Made by a program: the position numbers and the translations under genes. Below the pieces are notes generated by a model. That model had not been told where the DNA came from. It was given only the letters and a program-made list of their open reading frames with translations, and did no database searches. DNA of 12,415 nt from Desulfotignum sp. (GTDB lineage Bacteria; Desulfobacterota; Desulfobacteria; Desulfobacterales; Desulfobacteraceae), in assembly GCA_011390695.1 (NCBI GenBank), contig JAABRW010000180.1:1-12415 (forward strand), read 5' to 3'. This document shows, one piece after another, positions 1 through 6,289 of the stretch (its first letter is position 1; every line of letters begins with the position of its first letter).

Positions 1-958
1 TGATGACCTTTTTTTTTTCAAGAAATTGTTTGACCAGGGCAGGGGTTAAATCACGGAAGTCTGATTTTTTTATCTGCAGGAATGCTTGCGTATTGTCATC
101 CGAAAGGGTCAGTGCAAAAAAATCTTCCAGCCTGTCCTGCCTGGGCGGACGTTCCATTTTTTTAAAAAGAGCAAACACCCAGGGCATGAGCGTGTCAGCC
201 ATATCCTGGTAATCCGTTGTGGCTGGGGGCAGAGAGCCTTTGGTGTGAGCGCTGTTCGACGGCAGGGTAGTGGCGGCGGAAAAAGCTGCAGTTTCAAGTA
301 TTTTCTTTATTTCATCCTGCATTGCCAGAAACAGGGTAGAAAAGCTTTTGGGAGAAAAAGCGATGTTCCAGTTATCCAGGATATCTTTGAGCAGCACAGG
401 TCTGGGGGCAAAAACAGAACGGACACTGGATTCAAGAATCCGAATTTTTTTGTTTTTGTTTTCAATCTGATCGGCATACAGGGCTTGTTTTTTTTTTAAT
501 CTGCCGGCAAGCTGAAACAGCTGCTTGTTCTGGCGATGGGTAAGCTGCAAAAGATTTTTCTGTTTCTGGAGGGTTTCATATTGGGTGCAGCAGTGGCTTA
601 CCAGGCTTAACACATGCGGTTCCTGGAGAGGGAGGGTCAGACAGGCATGGATTTTTGCAACGTTAATGGCATTGACAAGGGTTTGCAGTTCAGATGCTTC
701 CGCAATCAGTATCCGTCGGGTATCCGGCGCAATTTTCCTGGCCTGTTTAAGAATGTCATCGCCCTTCATTTTTGGCATTGCATAACTTGAGATGACAAGG
801 GCATAGGAAGGTGATGTTTTCAGTTCAGCAAGTGCCTCGGCTGCAGTAGAGAAACTGTTCACTGTAAAACCGTTTTCCGTTAAAATACTGTGGATTCTGC
901 TGCGCAAAGCAGGGTCTGCTTCAATCACCAGAATTTTATGGGTGTTTTCTTGTGGGAT
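1..958 (-). CDS. Degenerate receiver-domain protein with coiled coil (3' end beyond window)
   Basis: Open for 319 codons and running off the left edge. Residues 8-120 have the receiver fold pattern (KILVIEAD at strand 1, MPKMKG after strand 3, a cis-Pro at 110). The active site is gone: Ser58 stands where the phosphoacceptor Asp should be, Ala86 replaces the Thr/Ser and Leu109 replaces the Lys. Residues 125-178 are Gln/Lys-rich and look like a coiled coil. The remaining ~140 residues match no family I recognise. The gene follows the intact receiver gene after a single TGA in the same frame. No ATG, GTG or TTG lies before strand 1. A GAGGA at 969-965 stands 6 nt before ATC 958, so I place the start there; CTG 931 or GTG 928 would cut into strand 1. 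It is probably a phosphorylation-independent partner or a decaying duplicate of its neighbour. The frame and the loss of residues are seen; the role is inference. Confidence 0.75.
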   Translation of the reverse strand, partial: MPQENTHKILVIEADPALRSRIHSILTENGFTVNSFSTAAEALAELKTSPSYALVISSYAMPKMKGDDILKQARKIAPDTRRILIAEASELQTLVNAINVAKIHACLTLPLQEPHVLSLVSHCCTQYETLQKQKNLLQLTHRQNKQLFQLAGRLKKKQALYADQIENKNKKIRILESSVRSVFAPRPVLLKDILDNWNIAFSPKSFSTLFLAMQDEIKKILETAAFSAATTLPSNSAHTKGSLPPATTDYQDMADTLMPWVFALFKKMERPPRQDRLEDFFALTLSDDNTQAFLQIKKSDFRDLTPALVKQFLEKKKVI

Positions 959-964
959 GGTTAT

Positions 965-969
965 TCCTC
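965..969 (-). promoter_or_regulatory. Shine-Dalgarno GAGGA pointing at an ATC start
   Basis: GAGGA overlaps the TGA stop of the upstream receiver gene and sits 6 nt before ATC 958-956. It is the best ribosome-binding match near the start of the degenerate receiver gene and is what decides the proposed start. The overlap with the stop suggests termination-reinitiation coupling. Confidence 0.45.
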
Positions 970-1696
970 AGAAGCCGGTGTCGAAAGTTTCAGGCATTTC
1001 AAATCCGCTCCGGGCGGCAATGTCTGTAAATTGTTTGTAAAGCTCCGATGCCATGGCAGAATGCAGTGCATGCAGGCGGGTCTGGTCAAGCAGCTGATTT
1101 TTCCGTAAAAAGGTCTGTACTTCCTGCATGTGATCCCGGCTGTCAAATTCCTTTTCCAGGCGGGTGGTTAATTCGGCAATTCGCTCATTTTTTTTGAGAA
1201 GGGCTTTCTGATGCCTGTCAGTATTTTTTTTCAGGGCCACATTCAGTCTGTAAAGCACGGTATTCTGTTCTTTGGCAAGGGTGAACAGCCGGTGGTTTTC
1301 CATAATGACAGCATATTGTTCAAGGCTGTTTCTGATGGCTTCAGAAAGGGACTCTGTATTCCAAGGTTTGGAAATATATTGGTGGATAGCGCCTCGATTT
1401 AATGCTTCGGTGACTGCATCCATGTCTGCATAACCGGTGATGAGAAACCGGATGGTATCCGGGGTGATCTCTTTAACTTTTTCCAGAAGCTCCGATCCTT
1501 TCATTTCGGGCATCTGCTGGTCTGAAATGATCAGGGAAAAAGGGGTGTCAGCCGTGGTGATTTTTTCAAGGGCCCGCCTGCCGGAGGATACATAGACAGA
1601 TTGGGCTCCCACCTGTTTTATCAGATGCCCCAAGGCTTTGCCGACAATTTGGTCATCATCGACAATGAGAACGGTATGATCAGTTACATTTTGCAT
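968..1696 (-). CDS. Response regulator: receiver plus coiled coil, no DNA-binding domain
   Basis: 242 residues. Residues 7-125 are a complete receiver: acidic pocket Asp13/Asp14, phosphoacceptor Asp59 in ISDQQMPEMKG, Thr87 in LITGYAD and Lys110 in ISKPWN. The ALNRGAIHQYISKPWN stretch resembles the receivers that precede HD-GYP or HupR/HoxA-type outputs. No output domain follows; residues ~130-205 are a charged heptad-like helix (coiled coil), ending in a short tail. It may therefore act by protein-protein contact, perhaps with the degenerate receiver encoded immediately downstream in the same frame. ATG 1696 is used, 15 nt after a weak TATAAG-like element; its SD is poor (AAGAAACAGC). It is divergent from the hybrid kinase at 2055, whose histidine could feed it; that pairing is inference from position. 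Confidence 0.9.
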   Translation of the reverse strand: MQNVTDHTVLIVDDDQIVGKALGHLIKQVGAQSVYVSSGRRALEKITTADTPFSLIISDQQMPEMKGSELLEKVKEITPDTIRFLITGYADMDAVTEALNRGAIHQYISKPWNTESLSEAIRNSLEQYAVIMENHRLFTLAKEQNTVLYRLNVALKKNTDRHQKALLKKNERIAELTTRLEKEFDSRDHMQEVQTFLRKNQLLDQTRLHALHSAMASELYKQFTDIAARSGFEMPETFDTGF

Positions 1697-1817
1697 GCTG
1701 TTTCTTATAGATTAGTGTTATTGCTTACAACCAGCAGTCTTTTACAGGCAAAAAATTAATTGCATTCACATACAATACCATCTACTATATACCAGTGAAA
1801 AACTATAACATAAAAAA

Positions 1818-1836
1818 ATTGCAATGTTAATGCAAT
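1818..1836. repeat. ATTGCA-N7-TGCAAT dyad
   Basis: Six-base arms ATTGCA (1818-1823) and TGCAAT (1831-1836) are separated by seven bases. A third ATTGCA occurs at 1759-1764. The dyad sits mid-way in the divergent spacer, where an operator shared by both directions would be expected. No regulator can be named, and in AT-rich DNA a dyad this short may be chance. Confidence 0.3.
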
Positions 1837-1957
1837 AGCGATCTGAAGAAAGAAAACAACAATTCAAAGAAGCTGTTACACAATAACATCCCTTAACCGA
1901 TTAGCAAAGTCAAAATTCAAATATGATTTCCAGCAATTGAGAGGAAACAAAAACACC

Positions 1958-2074
1958 ATGCGAAATATTTTTTTCACAGGCTGTGTCATACCTTTGTGGC
2001 GCATATCACAGCCTGTCTATCTCAGTTTTCAGAATGAGCAAAGGGGGTCCAGTTATGAAAGTTTTTACTGTTGA
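1958..2074 (+). CDS. Possible 38-aa leader ORF overlapping the kinase start
   Basis: ATG 1958 opens 38 codons and ends at TGA 2074, 20 nt inside the kinase gene and in a different frame. A GAGAGGA stretch lies about 12 nt upstream, longer than ideal but the strongest purine run nearby. The peptide begins MRNIFFTGC and ends SFYC, with no recognisable domain. It spans the inverted repeat at 1976-2016, so translating it would open that hairpin, as in a coupling or attenuation leader. It could also be a chance ORF. Confidence 0.25.
   Translation: MRNIFFTGCVIPLWRISQPVYLSFQNEQRGSSYESFYC
1976..2016 (+). repeat. Perfect 10-bp inverted repeat in the kinase leader
   Basis: ACAGGCTGTG (1976-1985) pairs exactly with CACAGCCTGT (2007-2016) around a 21-nt loop. 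It ends 38 nt before ATG 2055. No T-tract follows on either strand, so it is not a classical terminator. It could be an mRNA hairpin that controls translation, or an operator with two half-sites. Confidence 0.55.
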
Positions 2075-3674
2075 CAATCAGACTGAAAAAGAGATTCAGG
2101 CCCGGCACCAGGCTGAGAAAGCCCTTTTGAAGAGCAAAGAAAGACTGGTGGCGGCCCAGCGCCTGGCAAAAATGGGAGATTTCAGGTGGGATTTGGAAAC
2201 CGGTGAGATCTCCTGGTCGGATACCGTGTTCGAGCTGCTGGGGTATGAAACATCAGAAATTTTTGATCTTGAACGGGTCAATGCACAGGTCCACCATCCG
2301 GATGACCTGGAGCGGATCACAACCTGGCTGAAAACAGAAATCGATTCCGGATCAGATACACTGACCCCCAATGAATATCGGCTGGTGTGCAGGGATGGCA
2401 GCGTTATCCATGTGCGCACCATTGGCGAAATTTACCGGAGACCCGGAAAAAAGCCCATCATTTTTGCCACAGTACAGGATATCACCGAATCCATCCAGGC
2501 GGATGCTGAAAAAGAAAAGCTCAAGGCCCAGCTATTCCAGGCCCAGAAAATGGAATCCGTGGGCAGACTGGCCGGCGGTATTGCCCATGATTACAACAAC
2601 ATGCTCAGTGTGATCCTGATGTATGCGGAAATGGCACTGGACAGGGCACACCAGGATGAGGGCCTGCACAAATATATAACAGCGATTCTCAATGCGGCCC
2701 GGCGGTCCACGGATATCACCCGGCAATTGCTGATTTTCGCACGCAAACAGACCACCACCCCCCGGGTTCTGGATTTGAATGCCACCATCACAGACATGCT
2801 CAAACTGCTCCAAAGAATTATTGGTGAAGATATTACTCTCAGGTTTGAGCCGGGTGCCGATGTATGGCCCGTGAAAATAGATCCCACCCAGGTGGACCAG
2901 GTGCTGGCCAACCTGCTGGTAAATGCCAGGGATGCCATCACAGGTACCGGCAAAATCACCATACAGACCGGTATCGAAACATTTGATGCAGCATACTGCA
3001 CAATGCATCCCAAATATTCTCCGGGGGATTTTGCTGTGTTGTCTGTGCATGACGACGGCAGCGGTATGGACAAAGATACCTTGGAGCAGATTTTTGAACC
3101 TTTTTTCACCACCAAGGATGAATCAAAGGGTACAGGACTCGGACTGGCGACAGTTTACGGTATCGTCAAACAAAACGACGGGTTTGTCACTGTTCACAGT
3201 GAACCGGAAAAAGGTACCTGTTTTAAGATCTTTCTGCCCCGCCATGGGGACTTGGTTGACAAGGAGATGGATCAGGAAACCGCACGCATTCCCCAGGGAA
3301 AAGGGGAAACCGTGCTGCTTGTGGAGGATGATCCCCCTGTTTTGAAACTGGCCAGAACAGTTCTGGAAACCCTGGGATACAAGGTGGTGACGGCTGCCAC
3401 ACCGAAGGAAGCCCTGGCACAGGCAAAAATATACCCTGAAAAAATCCACATGATGCTCACGGATGTGGTCATGCCTGAGATGAACGGCAGGCAGCTGGCG
3501 GAACAACTGGTTCTGCTTCGTCCGGACACTAAAATTCTCTACATGTCCGGCTATTCAACCGATGTCATCACCGAAACAGGGGTATTGGAAAAAGGCACCG
3601 CATTTATGAATAAACCCTTTGCCGTGCGGGATATGGCTGTAAAGGTACGGGAGGTCCTGGATGGCAGGGTTTGA
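2055..3674 (+). CDS. Soluble hybrid histidine kinase, PAS-HisKA-HATPase-REC
   Basis: 539 residues from ATG 2055, chosen because AAGGGGG stands 7 nt upstream. ATG 2034 and GTG 1983 are in frame but lack an SD, and 1983 lies inside a hairpin stem. Order: short coiled coil; PAS of the PAS_3 kind (~35-145, ending in the usual TVQDITE); HisKA with phospho-His178 in GGIAHDYNN; HATPase with N-box NLLVNARDA (286-294), DDGSGMD (333-339), FEPFFTTK and GTGLGLATVYG (359-369); receiver 419-536 with Asp470 and Lys520. No signal peptide or membrane span, so it senses a cytoplasmic cue. It should autophosphorylate His178 and pass phosphate to Asp470, then through an HPt not encoded here, or directly to a receiver such as the one at 968-1696. 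Its stop overlaps the next gene by 14 nt, so the two are co-translated. Confidence 0.93.
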   Translation: MKVFTVDNQTEKEIQARHQAEKALLKSKERLVAAQRLAKMGDFRWDLETGEISWSDTVFELLGYETSEIFDLERVNAQVHHPDDLERITTWLKTEIDSGSDTLTPNEYRLVCRDGSVIHVRTIGEIYRRPGKKPIIFATVQDITESIQADAEKEKLKAQLFQAQKMESVGRLAGGIAHDYNNMLSVILMYAEMALDRAHQDEGLHKYITAILNAARRSTDITRQLLIFARKQTTTPRVLDLNATITDMLKLLQRIIGEDITLRFEPGADVWPVKIDPTQVDQVLANLLVNARDAITGTGKITIQTGIETFDAAYCTMHPKYSPGDFAVLSVHDDGSGMDKDTLEQIFEPFFTTKDESKGTGLGLATVYGIVKQNDGFVTVHSEPEKGTCFKIFLPRHGDLVDKEMDQETARIPQGKGETVLLVEDDPPVLKLARTVLETLGYKVVTAATPKEALAQAKIYPEKIHMMLTDVVMPEMNGRQLAEQLVLLRPDTKILYMSGYSTDVITETGVLEKGTAFMNKPFAVRDMAVKVREVLDGRV

Positions 3675-4767
3675 AAGTAATATTTTGCGCTTTTTTTCAG
3701 GGACCGGCAGATCCTGCCGGGAGGATGGATGCCTGCTGCACACCACCAGATTCATGGGATTGCGGTGTATCCTTTTCCTGGCTTTTTTTATGGCCTGTGT
3801 GTTTCTTTTATCGGGCACTGCTGCCGGCGATGCCAGGGCTGCGGCAGAACCTGCAGTCCGTTCTGCCGCAGAAATTGATTATCCACCATTTTCCGTTGTG
3901 GATGAACACGGGTATGCCACAGGGTTTTCCGTTGAACTGCTGCGGGCTGCACTGGCTGCCATGGACCGGGATGTCACATTCAAAACCGGGCCGTGGGCAC
4001 AGGTGCGGGGCTGGCTGGAGCAGGGGGATATCCAGGCCCTTCCCCTGGTGGGCCGTACGCCGGAGCGGGAACTGCTTTTTGATTTCACCTTTCCCTATAT
4101 GACGCTGCACGGGGCCATTGTTGTGCGCAAAGGCACCTCCGGCATCACAGATGTAAAAGACCTGAAGGGAAAACAGGTTGCGGTGATGAAAGGCGACAAT
4201 GCCGAAGAGTTTTTGCGCAGAAAAGACCGGGGCATCGATATCGTCACCCGGCCCACCTTTGAAACCGCCCTGCGGGAACTGGCTGACGGCAGCCATGATG
4301 CGGTCTTTATCCAGCGGCTGGTGGCCCTGCGCCTGATCCAGGAAAACGGCATCTCCGGCCTGGATGTTTCTGAAAATGACACCCTTATTCCTGAAGGTCG
4401 TGGTGAAACCATTCTCATCGTGGAAGATGAAATCACCATCCTGGAAATAGCCCAAAAAATGCTAGAAATAATCGGGTACCAGGTGCTTGTTGCACCTTCC
4501 GCCGAGCTTGCCCTTGAATTAGCCAAAGCGCATGGGGCGGATATCCGTCTGCTCATCAGTGATGTCATCATGCCCGAGATGAATGGCCGGGACCTGGCAG
4601 ACCGCATACAGGCCTTTTGCCCGAATCTCAAAATTCTGTTCATGTCCGGCTATACGGCTGATGTCATTGCCCACAGAGGTGTCCTGGATGCCGGTGTGCA
4701 TTTTATCCAGAAACCGTTTTCCCGCAGCGACCTGGCCCGCAAAGTACGGCACACCCTGGACTTTTAA
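3661..4767 (+). CDS. Chimeric SBP_bac_3 sensor fused directly to a receiver domain
   Basis: 368 residues. GGGAGG sits 6 nt before ATG 3661 inside the preceding kinase gene, fixing the start and giving a 14-nt overlap. Residues 32-60 form a signal sequence (hydrophobic ILFLAFFMACVFLLS, then a possible ARA cleavage). Residues ~66-235 match the amino-acid-binding-protein family: EIDYPPFSV, GFSVELLRAA, VGRTPERELLFDFTFPY, GKQVAVMKGDNAEEFL. The domain stops soon after HDAVFIQRLVAL; the last ~40-60 residues usual in the family are missing. After about ten residues a complete receiver begins (248-368; acidic Glu255-Asp256, phosphoacceptor Asp301, Lys351), close to that of the upstream kinase. There is no membrane span, PAS, HisKA or ATPase between the two halves, so an exported sensor is joined to a cytoplasmic phospho-acceptor. 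The simplest reading is an in-frame deletion in a hybrid sensor kinase; it is probably non-functional or works only as a receiver. Confidence 0.85.
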   Translation: MAGFESNILRFFSGTGRSCREDGCLLHTTRFMGLRCILFLAFFMACVFLLSGTAAGDARAAAEPAVRSAAEIDYPPFSVVDEHGYATGFSVELLRAALAAMDRDVTFKTGPWAQVRGWLEQGDIQALPLVGRTPERELLFDFTFPYMTLHGAIVVRKGTSGITDVKDLKGKQVAVMKGDNAEEFLRRKDRGIDIVTRPTFETALRELADGSHDAVFIQRLVALRLIQENGISGLDVSENDTLIPEGRGETILIVEDEITILEIAQKMLEIIGYQVLVAPSAELALELAKAHGADIRLLISDVIMPEMNGRDLADRIQAFCPNLKILFMSGYTADVIAHRGVLDAGVHFIQKPFSRSDLARKVRHTLDF

Positions 4768-4773
4768 GCCATA

Positions 4774-4792
4774 TTCTGGAAAATGACCAGAA
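4774..4792. terminator. Weak stem-loop between convergent genes
   Basis: TTCTGG and CCAGAA form a 6-bp stem with a 7-nt loop, 7 nt after the stop of the SBP-receiver gene and downstream of the convergent activator gene. It could serve both strands, but neither side has a U-tract, so a role in termination is doubtful. Confidence 0.2.
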
Positions 4793-4848
4793 GCTGGGAA
4801 AATTTATCCTCAGGAAAGAACATGCCGGGTCAAGATAAGGGCCAAATG

Positions 4849-6264
4849 TCAGTCGGTTTTAAGATTATACTGCTGTATCAGCCGATATATCTGGCTGCGT
4901 GAAAGACCGGACCGGCTGCAGCATTCAGCAATGTCCCCTCTGGTGCCTGACACCAGGTCCTGCAGATATGCAAGCTTCATCTTTTCCATATAATCTTTGA
5001 ATTGTAACTGTTTGTCCAAAGTCGTCGGATCTGCTGCAGCAGTTGAAGACACGGTGAATTTATTGCGGATATGAAATGCCCGTATATGTGGGGGAAGATG
5101 GTGGGCAAAAAGGGTGTCACCGGTTCCGGCATCGCTGCAGACCAGATCCAGTGTGTTGATCAGTTCTCTGATATTTCCCGGCCAGGCATAGGTTTGCAGC
5201 TCCTCCAGAAAGTCCTCGGATACGGTGACCCCTTTTCCTTTTGATATGTCATATTTACGGGATAGATGGGCCTGAACCAGTGCAGGTACATCACTTTTCC
5301 GGGCCTTTAAGGGCGGCAGATGGATATGCATGGAAAAGAGCCTGAAATACAGATCTTCTCTGAAACTGTTGTTTTTTACCATATCCGGTAAATTGCGGTG
5401 GGTGGCGCAGATCAGCCGGAAGTCACTTTTGATTTCATGGGCAGCCCCGACGGGCCGGAACTGTTTTTCCTGAATGGCCCGCAGAAAATTTTTTTGCACA
5501 CAAAGGGGCAGTTCTCCTACTTCATCCAGAAACAGGGTGCCTTTGTCCGCCATTTTCATGAGCCCTGTCTGGCTGGTATCTGCTCCGGTAAATGCCCCTT
5601 TTGCATGACCGAACAATGTGCTTTCCACCAGATGGCCGGGCAGGGCCGCACAATCCACCACCACAAAAGCGGCATGGGATCTGCTGCTGTTGGCATGAAT
5701 GGCCCGGGAGAACAGTTCCTTGCCGGTACCGGTTTCGCCGGTGACCAATACGGGCATATGGTGTTTTGCCGCCTTTGCCACTTTATCCAGGCAGTCCAGA
5801 ACAGGGCGGCTTTCTCCGACAATCCCTTCTCTTTTTATGGAAATTTTTTTGTCCGGGACACGTTTTTGTCTGCGAAATGCCAGTGCCCGGTTCAGGGCAA
5901 AGTTACATTCTTTATAAGATCCGCTTTTGGAAATATAATCCCATGCGTTGGACCGCATGGCAAGTTCAGCTCCATCAGCATCTTCATTGCCGGTGATGAT
6001 GATGATTTCAGGTGCAGCCGGCATCTGCTGTATGGTTTTGATGGCTGCCAGGCCGTTGCCGTCCGGCAGGTTCACATCCAGGAAAACCACATCGATGGTA
6101 TCGGTCACAATTTTTTCCAGGCCCTGTTGTAATGTCACTGCAAAGGATGCTGTATGTCCCATACGTCCGAACGCTGTGGCAAGGATATCGCATATCTGCT
6201 CATCGTCGTCAATAATCAGTACCTTTGACAAACGGGCAATATCTTTGTGAACAGTCTTCATCAT
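4849..6264 (-). CDS. NtrC-family sigma-54 response regulator (REC-AAA+-Fis HTH)
   Basis: 471 residues from ATG 6264. A longer frame to ATG 6327 exists but has no SD and would overlap the kinase by 38 nt; 6264 gives a 25-nt gap and a modest ACGGA upstream. The receiver (~14-130) has Asp63 in FLDVNLPDG, a Thr in IITGNED and Lys113. The AAA+ core has Walker A GETGTGKE (176-183), the sigma-54-contacting GAFTGA loop (223-228) intact, and Walker B GTLFLDEV (242-249), then AWPGNIREL. The C-terminal Fis-type helix-turn-helix (439-471) reads [20 protein letters not shown]. It should bind an upstream activating site and use ATP to open sigma-54 promoters when phosphorylated. Being last in the operon, it is the likely output of the three upstream kinases. 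Targets are unknown; no sigma-54 promoter was seen in the window's gaps. Confidence 0.95.
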   Translation of the reverse strand: MMKTVHKDIARLSKVLIIDDDEQICDILATAFGRMGHTASFAVTLQQGLEKIVTDTIDVVFLDVNLPDGNGLAAIKTIQQMPAAPEIIIITGNEDADGAELAMRSNAWDYISKSGSYKECNFALNRALAFRRQKRVPDKKISIKREGIVGESRPVLDCLDKVAKAAKHHMPVLVTGETGTGKELFSRAIHANSSRSHAAFVVVDCAALPGHLVESTLFGHAKGAFTGADTSQTGLMKMADKGTLFLDEVGELPLCVQKNFLRAIQEKQFRPVGAAHEIKSDFRLICATHRNLPDMVKNNSFREDLYFRLFSMHIHLPPLKARKSDVPALVQAHLSRKYDISKGKGVTVSEDFLEELQTYAWPGNIRELINTLDLVCSDAGTGDTLFAHHLPPHIRAFHIRNKFTVSSTAAADPTTLDKQLQFKDYMEKMKLAYLQDLVSGTRGDIAECCSRSGLSRSQIYRLIQQYNLKTD

Positions 6265-6289
6265 GCATTCCGTATCATAAACATGTTGT

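Larger units (their letters stand above)
1697..2054. other. AT-rich divergent intergenic region
   Basis: Separates the minus-strand receiver pair from the plus-strand kinase and must carry promoters for both. By eye there is no strong sigma-70 site. TTGCAT at 1760 with TACTAT 17 nt further is a weak candidate on the plus strand. No GG-N10-GC sigma-54 site with correct spacing was seen on either strand. It holds an ATTGCA dyad, a 10-bp inverted repeat and a short ORF, each listed separately. Confidence 0.6.

Noticed and set aside
956..970. Selenocysteine at the TGA between the two receiver genes
   Set aside because: No hairpin resembling a bacterial SECIS is visible just downstream, receivers have no known Sec site there, and a well-placed GAGGA supports reinitiation.
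1997..2013. Sigma-54 promoter-like TGGCGC...CACAGC upstream of the hybrid kinase
   Set aside because: The GG and GC are 11 nt apart instead of 10, and the match lies within the inverted repeat and its loop.
1983..2054. N-terminal extension of the hybrid kinase from GTG 1983 or ATG 2034
   Set aside because: Neither has a Shine-Dalgarno, 1983 is inside a hairpin stem, and the extension adds no domain; ATG 2055 has AAGGGGG at 7 nt.
4368..4787. Near-repeat TTCTGAAAATGAC (4370 region) and TTCTGGAAAATGAC (4774) as deletion-related repeats in the SBP-receiver gene
   Set aside because: The match is short and AT-rich, and the second copy lies after the gene, not at the proposed deletion ends.
4774..4792. 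Strong bidirectional terminator between the convergent operons
   Set aside because: The stem is only 6 bp and no U-run follows on either strand, so it is kept only as a weak candidate.
5398..6132. Long plus-strand open frame opposite the sigma-54 activator
   Set aside because: It is antisense to a strongly conserved NtrC-type gene, lacks a ribosome site and shows no recognisable domain.
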